Shown here piece after piece: positions 1 to 7,221 of a DNA stretch of 8,867 nucleotides. The first letter of the stretch is position 1, and every line of letters starts with the position of its first letter. The DNA comes from an uncultured Clostridia bacterium (GTDB lineage Bacteria; Bacillota; Clostridia; Oscillospirales; Acutalibacteraceae): positions 1 through 8,867 of the forward strand of contig CAMCIX010000047.1 in NCBI GenBank assembly GCA_945875045.1. The letters run 5' to 3'. The notes below the pieces were generated by a model that saw only the letters and a program-made list of their open reading frames with translations, was not told where the DNA came from and searched no databases. Position numbers and translations under genes: made by a program.

Positions 1-47
1 GAGATGTAGAGAGGTCTCGTGGGCTCGGAGATGTGTATAAGAGACAG
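1..47 (+). other. Untrimmed Illumina Nextera i7 adapter (assembly artefact)
   Basis: This is not biological sequence. Positions 1-5 (GAGAT) match the 3' end of the P7 flow-cell oligo. Positions 6-13 (GTAGAGAG) sit exactly where the 8-nt i7 index goes and, from memory, equal the Nextera N707 index. Positions 14-47 match the 34-nt Nextera read-2 adapter, whose last 19 nt (29-47) are the Tn5 mosaic end finishing in AAGAGACAG. The order and spacing are those of a Nextera library end reading into an insert, so genomic DNA begins at 48. Any reading frame starting in this stretch, such as an ATG at 33, is spurious. Confidence is very high for the adapter and slightly lower for the index name. Confidence 0.97.
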
Positions 48-1375
48 CTACATCTTCTGACGATGTTGAATACATCGAACAGATTGAGTATGAGTATCAA
101 AGCGGAACTCAGGGGTCAGCCGATGCAGCAACGTCCGGCGGAAATAGCTCTTCAGGTGGAAACAGTTCTTCAGGCAGCAAAAAACCTTCAGGCGGAAATA
201 GCTCTACAGGCGGCAATTCAAAAGTTGACCCTAAAAAATACAGAGGTACTACCGTACGTTATGCAACATGGAAAGATCCGGAATTGAATGAAGACGGACC
301 TACTGTCAAAGCGTTTGAAGAAAAATACGGAATTAAGGTTAAAATCGACCTTGTAAGTCAGGCTAACTATAATAATACTATTGCAAGTATGATTGCTTCC
401 GGTGATTCTCCCGATGTTTATTTCTGTAATATGTTTTTCCCTGAGTGTCTTACAACGATGCAGCCTATCGATGCAGCTCAACTTGACTTAACAGATCCGA
501 TTTGGGACAAAGTTTTTATAGATAAATTTACCGTAAACGGCAAAGCTTATATTGTAAATTCATTGGGAAGTCCTAATGGAGCAGGCGACGTTTTATACTT
601 CAACAAAACTGTTTTAAAGCAGGCAGGATTTACAGAAGAGCAATTCCCCGATAAGCTTTATGAAAAGGGAGTTTGGACTTGGGACGCACTTGAAAAAATT
701 ATGAGCACAGTTAAAACCAAACTCGGTAGTCAGGGCTATCAACCTGCTTTCCTACATTATGATTCAATCCTTACAAGTACGGGTTGCAATATGTATAAAT
801 ACGAAAATAACAAATTTTCTCTCAATCTATCCGACCCGTTCTTAGTTACAGTTAATGAAAGATTGGCGGATTGGTACCAAAAAGGTTATATTAAAGATTA
901 TAATCTTGACGCGCGTGATGAATTTACAACGGGTAAAGTAGCAATAGCTGCAATAGACGCATTTGGTCTTAGAAAGAAAGGTTATTGGCAAAATATGAAT
1001 CAGGACGCTATAGGTTTCACTTATTTGCCTGATTTTGATAGCAGCCACAAAAGAGTTGACTCTGGATTGGCAGTCGGTTGGGGCATAGTAAAGGGTGCTA
1101 AAAACCCTGTTGCAGCCGGAATATTCCTTCGCTATTATCTTGATGGAAATAATTATGACACTTCAAAATTTTTCATTAATGAACAGGCTGAAAGTTTCTT
1201 TTTCCAGTTAACTTCAAAAGGCAGCTCAAATCGTAATTTCGCGTTAACTTGGAACAATTATATGGTTGCGTTGACAACACCTGCCAACGTTAAGACCAAA
1301 TTAGCCTCAATGCAGAACACGCTACAAGAACAGTGCAACTACTTTAATAATATAATTGCTAAAAATGCACAATAA
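48..1375 (+). CDS. Extracellular solute-binding protein, family 1 type (sugar ABC transporter), 5'-truncated
   Basis: This is the substrate-binding lipoprotein of a carbohydrate ABC importer, expected to be tethered outside the membrane and to hand oligosaccharides to permeases not present here. The frame is open from the first genomic bases (first full codon at 50) and runs 441 codons to TAA at 1373-1375. The start codon, signal peptide and lipobox Cys are lost at the contig end. A TTG at 284 is only an internal Leu codon. Visible in order: an acidic stretch, a Gly/Ser/Asn linker (about residues 29-58 of the fragment), then the mature domain opening VRYATWKDPE. Family-like signals include TVKAFEEKYGIKVK, the segment ANYNNTIASMIASGDSPDVYF, VWTWDALEKI and FTTGKVAIAAID. 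The small-lobe start, the D-S-P-D-V motif and the roughly 370-residue mature domain fit SBP_bac_1/SBP_bac_8 proteins. The exact sugar cannot be read from sequence. It shares a strand with the large surface-protein gene 156 nt downstream, with no clear terminator between them. Confidence 0.9.
134..220 (+). repeat. Gly/Ser/Asn linker repeat in the solute-binding protein
   Basis: The coding strand holds imperfect repeats of about 18 nt encoding S-G-G-N-S-S units. A 15-nt core (GGCGGAAATAGCTCT) occurs identically at 137-151 and 191-205, 54 nt (18 codons) apart, with degenerate copies between and after. The product is a flexible, low-complexity spacer. Such spacers usually lie between the lipid-anchored N-terminus and the folded binding domain of Gram-positive solute-binding lipoproteins. 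Confidence 0.85.
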
Positions 1376-1531
1376 TGGTTCTATTACGGATATTGGGGTT
1401 CTTTGAGTGTTTACCTCTCTCTAATAAGGGAGGTAGGCACCCTTGTCAGGGGAACAAAATGAAACTCCAACATTTGCAAATGAGCCCCAAAATACACTTT
1501 GAGGATTTAATTTTAAGGAGATATTGCTCTT
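1376..1531 (+). other. Intergenic spacer with nested hairpins upstream of the surface-protein gene
   Basis: This is a 156-nt non-coding gap. It holds a stem TACCTCTCT (1412-1420) paired with AGGGAGGTA (1427-1435), one G·U and a 6-nt loop. A small stem CCCT/AGGG lies at 1440-1451. A 9-bp closing stem TTGGGGTTC (1393-1401)/GAGCCCCAA (1482-1490) encloses both. A 7-nt direct repeat CTTTGAG at 1401-1407 and 1497-1503 roughly brackets the structure. No T-run follows any hairpin, so this is not a canonical terminator, and I see no convincing sigma-A promoter. It could be a structured 5' leader, an mRNA processing or stability site, or the remnant of a small mobile repeat. All roles are inferred from complementarity found by eye. 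Confidence 0.45.
1515..1520 (+). promoter_or_regulatory. Ribosome binding site for the 1844-residue surface protein
   Basis: AAGGAG lies 11 nt before ATG at 1532. It is the strongest Shine-Dalgarno match in the spacer and fixes the start, since the residues that follow form an ideal signal peptide. Confidence 0.85.
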
Positions 1532-4500
1532 ATGAAAAAAACAATAAAAGCAAACTCGTCGAGAGTTCTTTCTCTGTTCCTTTCCATAGCATTGATAATA
1601 TCGACGTTTGCTATTATAGCACAAATATCTGTTTTGGCAGAAAGCGCATATGCCCCTGAGAATTTTGTATCAGGCTCGGGAACGGAAGATAGTCCTTATG
1701 AGATTTCCACAGTCGGACACCTTGTAAAAATGGTGCAGGATTGTGGAAAAAACAGTTCGGGTGAGAGTCTCTATTATAAATTAATAGCTGATATTGACCT
1801 TAACCCAACCGATAATTGGGATCCACAAAACGGGTCTTACAAAAACTGGGCAAGTATAATCTCCGGAAAATCGGTAGACACTACTTTTTGCGGCTATCTT
1901 GACGGTAGCGGTAAAACAATCAGCCATTTGTATGTCAAGACGGGTGATAATCAATACGAAAATTACGCCGGCCTTATTCAAGCTATGTCGACAAATTCGT
2001 GGATAAAGAATCTCACGATTGACAGTTTTTACAGCTACGGACAACAAGCGGCGGGCGTTGTAGGTATGGTTTGTGGTGAGCGTACAGGTAACGTCACAAA
2101 TTTTGAAAACATTACCGTTAAAAATGGTATGGTAACAGCTACAAATCAATGGGGCGGCGGCGTCGCAGGTATTTTGTCACATGCCGGGGGTAAGGCTACT
2201 TTTAATAATTGCAAAGCAATTCATCTGAATATAGCATATGCTTCTGAAGAAGCTAAACGCGGCGCGATTTGCGGTGATTCCAATGACAATGCCGAATTGA
2301 CAAATTGTACTGCAATCGGATGCAGAGGCGTTGGTGAACTTATAGGCGGCGCCAAGGGTAACGGCACAAACGGTACGGTTAAGGATTACGATGAAACGGT
2401 TAGCTATGCAGGCGGCAGCGGTACAAAGGCAGATCCTTATCAAATCGCTACTGTAGACCAGCTTAACAAAATGGTTAATGACGGCGGTAAAAAAGGGAAT
2501 GAACCTGCTTACTATGTTCTGAAAAACGACATCGTTTTTAATGACACAAACGGTTGGTCACCCGATGCCGCTAATACAAACGGATATAATTTATGGAATA
2601 CACCTTCTGTGGGTTTCGAGGGTAATTTCAACGGTAACGGATATACAATAAGCAATCTGTATATTAAAGGTAACGGGTTTATAAATGTGGCCCTCGACGG
2701 TGCGGTTATTACAAATGTTAGATTTGTAAATGTCTATGTTTCTGGTTCTGGTAATTCATGGGTTGGAACATTGTTCAGTGAAGTTCACGCTATAACCGTA
2801 TCAAATGTTATGATAATAAACTCGCAGTTGGTAAGAACTGCACATTGGGCTAACAGCGGCGGAATTACCGGTCTTATTCAAGATGGAAAGACACCTACGT
2901 TTTCTAACTGCGCTGTAATCAAAACTAACGCTGACGGTGCGATAAGCGGTTGCGGATCTTGGAATACCGCATCGCAGAATATTACCGGTTGTTGGGCGGT
3001 TGAATGTAGTAAAGCAACGCGTTTCTGCGCAGGAAAAGATGTAACGACAACAAAAAGTTATTTTATAACAGATGAGTCTTCCATACAAGGTCTTAGAGCC
3101 AAGATAACGATGCCTAATCTTGACTGGGAAAATACTTGGAAAGCGAATTTCTTTGATTATCCTGAGCTTAGGGATATAGTTTGGCACGGTAAGGCCAACG
3201 AACCTGTCCTCAAAGATTCTGAAAAACCCAACAGCGCAGAGAACCCGTATGAAATATACTCTGCCGCAGAGCTCTATTGGCTTGCTAAAAATTTAAAAAA
3301 GGCAACAGGATATTATGCGTTGTGTTCAGATATATATTTAAACGATATCAATGATTTTTCTGAAGAAGAACCTTGGTGGAATACCGCTAACATTAATAAA
3401 TGGTATACCTCCGGCAACCCGAATGATGTATTCACAGGTCATTTGGAAGGAAATTCTCATAAAATCTACGGTATTTATGTAAATACAGATGACGAATCTG
3501 AATGTTCCGGTTTGTTTCCTGCTTTAGGTGACGGTGCGGAAATTAATAACTTAATAATATTAAAATCAAAGTTATCCTCAGAAAATGGTTACATAGGCGG
3601 TATCGCAGGAAAAATTATGCCTGATTCCGAAGTAAGTATAAAAAACTGCCTTGTGGATTCTTCTGTTGATCTTTCGGGAAGATATGTATCAGGTATAGTA
3701 GCCGCAATTGCTTCTAATGCTAATGTAACGATAAGCAATTCTGCATTTACGGGAACTTTGAAGTCGGATAATGATACAGGCGCGATAATATCCAAAACGC
3801 AAGATACTGCTAAAATTAAATTAGTCGGCGTTTTCGCACCGTATTCAAAATTGGCAATCGGCACAAATATTTCTTATGAGAAATGTTATCAAACGGGTGA
3901 GTCGGATATATCAGGCTTAACAGCGGTAAGCCTCGAATCAATGAAAGGATTGTCGGTAAAAAGAACAGGAATGCCTGAACTTGATTTCGATAATGTTTGG
4001 CTACCCCAGTCTGACGATTTCCCGACATTTCGCGATCCCGCTAAATACGGCGTTAAAGGCGAAGTATGGGACGGTTCTGTGGCAGAGGATTTTGCACTGA
4101 ATCCGATTACCGGAAAGCGCGGAAACGGAACAAAGGTTAATCCTTATATTATTACTACCGCAGCACAGCTTTACAGAATGATGGCGGTTCGTGAAAAAGG
4201 CGCTTATTATGAATTGGCTGCGGATATTTATTTGAACGACACTTCGGACCCTGAATGGTATAAAAACAGCGGCGTGAATTCTTGGTTCAACAGTGTGAGC
4301 CCGAGCGCTGAACCTTGGGAATTGCATTTTGACGGTAAAGGTTATTCCATTAATGGTTTACACTGCTATGCAGGCGGCTGGCTGGCAACCGGTTTTATTC
4401 CTGTAATAGGCGGTAACAGTTCGGTAATAAATGTTCATATACGTAATTCGTATTATTCAGGACCTACTATTGCTTGGGGAGTAGAAGCCGGTAATAATAT

Positions 4501-7066
4501 TGGCGGAATTTGCGGCTATGTCGTACCCAAAGCTAATGTTAGTGTAGGCGGTTGTACGGTAGACTCTTCTGTAATATTTGAAGGCGGAGATTGCGTCGGC
4601 GGAATAGTTAGCGCAAACGCGGGAGACAATCTTTTAATTCAGCAGTGCGGATTTTCGGGTAAGATAAACAGCGAAGGAAGATGTATCGGCGGAATATACG
4701 GAAATGTATGGTCTCCGACTACCGTTAACTACTGCTATTCGATCGGTAGTATTGTTGGCGGCAAAGACGACAATGTCCACGCAACTGCAAGCTTCACTTA
4801 CACAACTGAGGATCAGACTCAAAATCCTTATGCAGATAAACTTAATGTTATAAGAACAGAAGAGGAGAATTTTTATTCCCAGAATGCACAAAGTTTTCTT
4901 GAATTTGACTGGAACAAGTGGACCTTCAAAACGGGTTATGATTATCCGTTCCCAACCTATAGTTTAAATGAAAGCGAGGGTATTGTCGGCGGAATTTGGT
5001 CGGGCAATCTCGCAAGTAATTATCAGCCGTATACTACAGACTTTGATTATCCTCAAGATAGGGGATTGGAAGTTTCGGCGGAAGGTATTATCATTGATCC
5101 GGAAATAGGCGATTATTATTACGGAGACGGTACCGATGATTATCCTTATCACATTGCGACCGGGGAACAACTTGCAAAAATGATTATTGAAAACTGCACG
5201 CAACAATTGGCAGAAAATCTGAATGCAGAACAAAAATCATTCCTTATGGTGGCTGATATTTATTTGAATGATGTAAACGATCCTGATTGGACTTCTCAAG
5301 ATAATAAAGAGGCGCATAATTGGGTTGGTGCAGATTATCGTTATGGTTTCAGGGGTCATTTTAACGGTGACGGACATATAGTTTACGGTTTACGGTTAGT
5401 AGGCCCAATAGATTATGCTATCACCGGTCTGATACCGGTAATTAGTGAGGGCGCTGTTGTTGAAAAGGTCGGAGTTGTTAATGCTTACATAAACAATACG
5501 TCTAAGGTGGCTACATATGCCTCGGGAATTGCCGGCTACGTAACATATTATACAACCTTATTGGGAAATGATGCCCCCGAGTCATTGACGCTATCTAACG
5601 TTGAAGAATACGGTCTCACGCCACCGATAATAAAAGAATGTTTTGTATATGATTCTTATATGTCGGCTGCCTCCGCAGGCGGTATTGTCGGCGCAGTGCC
5701 TTCTCCGGTAATAATTGAGGATTGTTATTTTGCGGGAACTGTGACTGCAGACGGTAATTCTCACGGTTCAATTGTCGCCAACTGCTGGGGAGGAGGCGGC
5801 ACCGTAATGGTTAAGAGCTCTTATGGATTTACGACAGATTACGGTCAGGCTATAGGCGGTGACGCCGCGCTTGGTTCTTGGGTAACAGGCGGCTATACTT
5901 ATGTTAAAAAATCCTTAACCAGATTTAAGCTTATGCACCCGGCTGATATGTACGGCGAATCGGCTTACAAGCATTTGCCTGAATTTTTCGCCGACGGAAG
6001 AGATGTTTGGACAATAGTTGAAGGCGGAACTCCTGTGTTATCCGTATTTGGAGAAAGAGCTAAGAAATACACATATAATACGCCTGTTTATTCTACCGTT
6101 CAATTTACTACCAATGTTCAGGATTTGATTTTTCCGTCTGTCACGGGTTTTTATGGCGATCCTTTGACGTTGCCTACACCCACACGCGAAGGTTATATAT
6201 TTGACGGATGGTATTATTATCCCGAACTGCAATGCCGTGCAGAAATCAATTGTGTTCCCAGAAGAAGCGTAAATTTGTTTGCAAAATGGATTAAGAATTG
6301 TGTTACACAGGATTTTGAAAACTATACTGATACGGAATATGATATAGATCCTAACGGCGATTACCAATATTACAAAATCGGTTTGGACAATTATGACTCG
6401 AATTACGTCTATGGCGGTTCAAAATCTATGCACAGAATCGGAAATACAGATACCGAAGAAGATTTTCTCTTAAATTATAAAGAGAAGTTGGTTAAAGGTA
6501 AAGTATATAAGATGACCTTCTGGGTATGCACTGATAAGGACGGTACCAACGCTACTGTTTCGCTGGTCCATAATTCCTGGCCTGATATTAATTTGAGTCA
6601 AGAACCGGCTATCGGTGTGGAAAAAATTGTCACTTTAAATAATATGAAGGACAAAGAATGGCAACAGTGTACTTTCACCTTTACGGCTAATAGTGAGTGG
6701 ATTTCTATCCGCACTACAGGCAATGCAAGTTTGTATTTTGATAACTTCTTCCTTATTACTGACGGCACAGACGGTAAATTATTGCCGACTGTTAAAGTTG
6801 ATAACGACAATAACAGCAGTAATAATAGTTATAGTAATAACAGTAATAGTAATAATATTGTTCCTTCGGATAATCCGGAAATTGACGCTGTAAATCCGGA
6901 CGAACCTGGCAAAACTAATTCTGTTGAGAATTCAACAAAGCCTAAGGCAGATGAAAATGAGGGATTCAATTGGTTATATGTTATTATTATTGCGGTTGCT
7001 GTAATAGTCGTTGGTTCGGGCGTATTGGTTGTATTCCTGTTCAAAAGAAAAAAGAAATTAAAATAA
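1532..7066 (+). CDS. Large secreted membrane-anchored protein: five GLUG/beta-helix-like modules, InlB B-repeat, CBM-like domain, C-terminal TM
   Basis: This 1844-residue cell-surface protein is probably an adhesin or glycan-binding scaffold; no catalytic motif was seen. Residues 1-36 are a signal peptide (KK start, long hydrophobic core, V-L-A cleavage site). Five divergent modules follow at about 47-292, 293-560, 566-855, 861-1160 and 1196-1510. Each opens with a G-x-G-T/xPYxIxT…L segment, then AaDIyLND and F-x-G-x-F/L-x-G-x-G-H/YxI. The core has GLUG-like strands such as GGIAGK, GGICGY and GGIVGA, alternating with NC-x-(4)-S/G turns. This is typical of parallel beta-helix folds. Residues 1519-1588 form an InlB B/Listeria-Bacteroides-type repeat (PTREGYIFDGW … LFAKW). 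Residues 1589-1753 look like a jelly-roll CBM4/9-type domain ending LYFDNFFLI. An Asn/Ser linker, a transmembrane helix (1814-1837) and the tail KRKKKLK finish the protein. No LPXTG or dockerin is seen, so it should stay in the membrane with the ectodomain outside. Ligand unknown; fold assignment is moderately sure, gene call very sure. Confidence 0.93.
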   Translation: MKKTIKANSSRVLSLFLSIALIISTFAIIAQISVLAESAYAPENFVSGSGTEDSPYEISTVGHLVKMVQDCGKNSSGESLYYKLIADIDLNPTDNWDPQNGSYKNWASIISGKSVDTTFCGYLDGSGKTISHLYVKTGDNQYENYAGLIQAMSTNSWIKNLTIDSFYSYGQQAAGVVGMVCGERTGNVTNFENITVKNGMVTATNQWGGGVAGILSHAGGKATFNNCKAIHLNIAYASEEAKRGAICGDSNDNAELTNCTAIGCRGVGELIGGAKGNGTNGTVKDYDETVSYAGGSGTKADPYQIATVDQLNKMVNDGGKKGNEPAYYVLKNDIVFNDTNGWSPDAANTNGYNLWNTPSVGFEGNFNGNGYTISNLYIKGNGFINVALDGAVITNVRFVNVYVSGSGNSWVGTLFSEVHAITVSNVMIINSQLVRTAHWANSGGITGLIQDGKTPTFSNCAVIKTNADGAISGCGSWNTASQNITGCWAVECSKATRFCAGKDVTTTKSYFITDESSIQGLRAKITMPNLDWENTWKANFFDYPELRDIVWHGKANEPVLKDSEKPNSAENPYEIYSAAELYWLAKNLKKATGYYALCSDIYLNDINDFSEEEPWWNTANINKWYTSGNPNDVFTGHLEGNSHKIYGIYVNTDDESECSGLFPALGDGAEINNLIILKSKLSSENGYIGGIAGKIMPDSEVSIKNCLVDSSVDLSGRYVSGIVAAIASNANVTISNSAFTGTLKSDNDTGAIISKTQDTAKIKLVGVFAPYSKLAIGTNISYEKCYQTGESDISGLTAVSLESMKGLSVKRTGMPELDFDNVWLPQSDDFPTFRDPAKYGVKGEVWDGSVAEDFALNPITGKRGNGTKVNPYIITTAAQLYRMMAVREKGAYYELAADIYLNDTSDPEWYKNSGVNSWFNSVSPSAEPWELHFDGKGYSINGLHCYAGGWLATGFIPVIGGNSSVINVHIRNSYYSGPTIAWGVEAGNNIGGICGYVVPKANVSVGGCTVDSSVIFEGGDCVGGIVSANAGDNLLIQQCGFSGKINSEGRCIGGIYGNVWSPTTVNYCYSIGSIVGGKDDNVHATASFTYTTEDQTQNPYADKLNVIRTEEENFYSQNAQSFLEFDWNKWTFKTGYDYPFPTYSLNESEGIVGGIWSGNLASNYQPYTTDFDYPQDRGLEVSAEGIIIDPEIGDYYYGDGTDDYPYHIATGEQLAKMIIENCTQQLAENLNAEQKSFLMVADIYLNDVNDPDWTSQDNKEAHNWVGADYRYGFRGHFNGDGHIVYGLRLVGPIDYAITGLIPVISEGAVVEKVGVVNAYINNTSKVATYASGIAGYVTYYTTLLGNDAPESLTLSNVEEYGLTPPIIKECFVYDSYMSAASAGGIVGAVPSPVIIEDCYFAGTVTADGNSHGSIVANCWGGGGTVMVKSSYGFTTDYGQAIGGDAALGSWVTGGYTYVKKSLTRFKLMHPADMYGESAYKHLPEFFADGRDVWTIVEGGTPVLSVFGERAKKYTYNTPVYSTVQFTTNVQDLIFPSVTGFYGDPLTLPTPTREGYIFDGWYYYPELQCRAEINCVPRRSVNLFAKWIKNCVTQDFENYTDTEYDIDPNGDYQYYKIGLDNYDSNYVYGGSKSMHRIGNTDTEEDFLLNYKEKLVKGKVYKMTFWVCTDKDGTNATVSLVHNSWPDINLSQEPAIGVEKIVTLNNMKDKEWQQCTFTFTANSEWISIRTTGNASLYFDNFFLITDGTDGKLLPTVKVDNDNNSSNNSYSNNSNSNNIVPSDNPEIDAVNPDEPGKTNSVENSTKPKADENEGFNWLYVIIIAVAVIVVGSGVLVVFLFKRKKKLK
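1670..6061 (+). repeat. Five-module GLUG/beta-helix-like repeat region of the surface protein
   Basis: The repeats are visible at protein level only; the DNA has diverged, so the duplications are old. The openings are aligned by eye: GSGTEDSPYEIST (48-60), GSGTKADPYQIAT (296-307), NSAENPYEIYS (567-577), GNGTKVNPYIITT (864-876) and GDGTDDYPYHIAT (1198-1210). Each is followed 20-35 residues later by a DI-x-(2)-ND-type element (ADIDL, NDIVFND, SDIYLND, ADIYLND, ADIYLND). Modules 3-5 are the most alike. Modules 2, 3 and 4 end with a D-Y/F-P element followed by W-x-G-x(1,2)-A. Module 1 lacks that joint and runs directly into module 2. Confidence 0.8.
6086..6295 (+). other. InlB B-type (Listeria-Bacteroides) repeat domain within the surface protein
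   Basis: Residues 1519-1588 carry the hallmark order of this small beta-grasp-like repeat. There is an initial beta strand, then PTREGYIFDGWYYYPEL, then a hydrophobic strand ending NLFAKW. Only one copy is present and it sits between the last GLUG-like module and the CBM-like domain. In other bacteria these repeats occur in surface adhesins, often as stalk or spacer units. Confidence 0.85.
6296..6790 (+). other. Putative CBM4/9-like beta-sandwich domain within the surface protein
   Basis: Residues 1589-1753 have the usual strand pattern of a carbohydrate-binding jelly roll. It starts with DFENYTDTEYD and goes on to VYGGSKSMHRIG. Next come KGKVYKMTFWVCTD, KEWQQCTFTFTAN and WISIRTTGNASLYFDNFFLI. 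The starting D-F-E, the G-S-K-S turn, the K-x-Y-x-x-x-F-W-V strand and the closing Y-F-D-N strand are common in CBM4/9/16-type modules. Exposed aromatic residues such as W1664, W1683 and W1710 could contact sugar, but binding is inferred. Confidence 0.6.
6803..6856 (+). repeat. Asn/Ser trinucleotide-rich linker (AAT/AGT codons)
   Basis: Eighteen codons (residues 1758-1775) are almost only Asn and Ser, with one Asp and one Tyr. They are written mainly as AAT, AAC and AGT, which gives an imperfect trinucleotide repeat. The linker separates the CBM-like domain from the membrane anchor. Any slippage would be in frame and change only its length. Confidence 0.8.
6971..7042 (+). other. C-terminal transmembrane anchor of the surface protein
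   Basis: Residues 1814-1837 form a 24-residue hydrophobic helix rich in Ile, Val and Ala. Acidic and polar residues (KADENEG) precede it and the basic tail KRKKKLK follows. With the N-terminal signal peptide, this predicts a type I topology: ectodomain outside, short tail in the cytoplasm. No sortase motif is seen before the helix. Confidence 0.9.
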
Positions 7067-7103
7067 TTTGTTTTTTTTAGATTGATCGGAGTTAACTTTT
7101 TTC

Positions 7104-7136
7104 GGTGTGTGCGGCTTCGGTTGCACACATCTTTTT
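7104..7136 (+). terminator. Rho-independent terminator with UUCG tetraloop
   Basis: A 12-bp stem (7104-7115 with 7120-7131) closes on a C(UUCG)G tetraloop. It has three G·U wobbles and the arms TGTGTGC/GCACACA, and is followed at once by TTTTT (7132-7136). It starts 38 nt after the stop codon of the surface-protein gene. The bases 5' of the stem are T-rich rather than A-rich, so it should work on the + strand only. It separates the solute-binding/surface-protein unit from the glycosidase unit. Confidence 0.92.
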
Positions 7137-7221
7137 AATTATAATTTATTGTATTGTGAATTTGAAAAGACGGTCTCCATTTTAATGATTAAGGACACAA
7201 TATTATAGAGGAGCGTCTTGC

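Noticed and set aside
284..286. TTG as the start of the solute-binding protein
   Set aside because: The same frame is open upstream to the adapter junction and encodes a typical lipoprotein linker plus the first strand of the binding domain (VRYATWKDPEL). The TTG is an internal Leu codon with no ribosome binding site.
33..287. An 84-codon + strand reading frame with ATG at 33
   Set aside because: Its start codon lies inside the Nextera mosaic-end sequence, and its frame overlaps the linker of the solute-binding protein. Its Gln/Ala-rich product is a frame-shifted reading of that linker repeat.
1412..1435. Hairpin TACCTCTCT/AGGGAGGTA as an intrinsic terminator
   Set aside because: No T-run follows; the next bases are GGCACCC. 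It was kept only as part of a structured spacer.
1375..1659. A 94-codon + strand frame whose ATG overlaps the stop of the solute-binding gene (TAATG)
   Set aside because: It runs through the hairpin-rich spacer and then overlaps the signal-peptide region of the surface protein in another frame. The product resembles no known protein, and the apparent translational coupling looks accidental.
1670..6061. Surface protein as a polysaccharide lyase or pectin-degrading beta-helix enzyme
   Set aside because: The repeats are GLUG-like rather than right-handed pectate-lyase coils, and no catalytic Asp/Arg/Lys cluster could be identified. A binding or adhesion role is more economical.
1532..7066. Many long antisense and alternate-frame reading frames across the surface-protein gene
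   Set aside because: They lack ribosome binding sites and recognisable domains, and they overlap a continuous 1844-codon gene with clear protein repeats. They are shadows.
7140..7145. Perfect TATAAT as a -10 box for the GH1 gene
   Set aside because: The position of a -35 box would fall inside the terminator stem, where no TTGACA-like hexamer exists, and the region is AT-rich enough for chance matches.
7162..7206. TTGAAA (7162-7167) with TAATGA or TATTAT as a sigma-A promoter
   Set aside because: The spacings are 15 and 33 nt, outside the usual 16-18 nt, and the hexamers are weak. The promoter of the GH1 unit stays unassigned.
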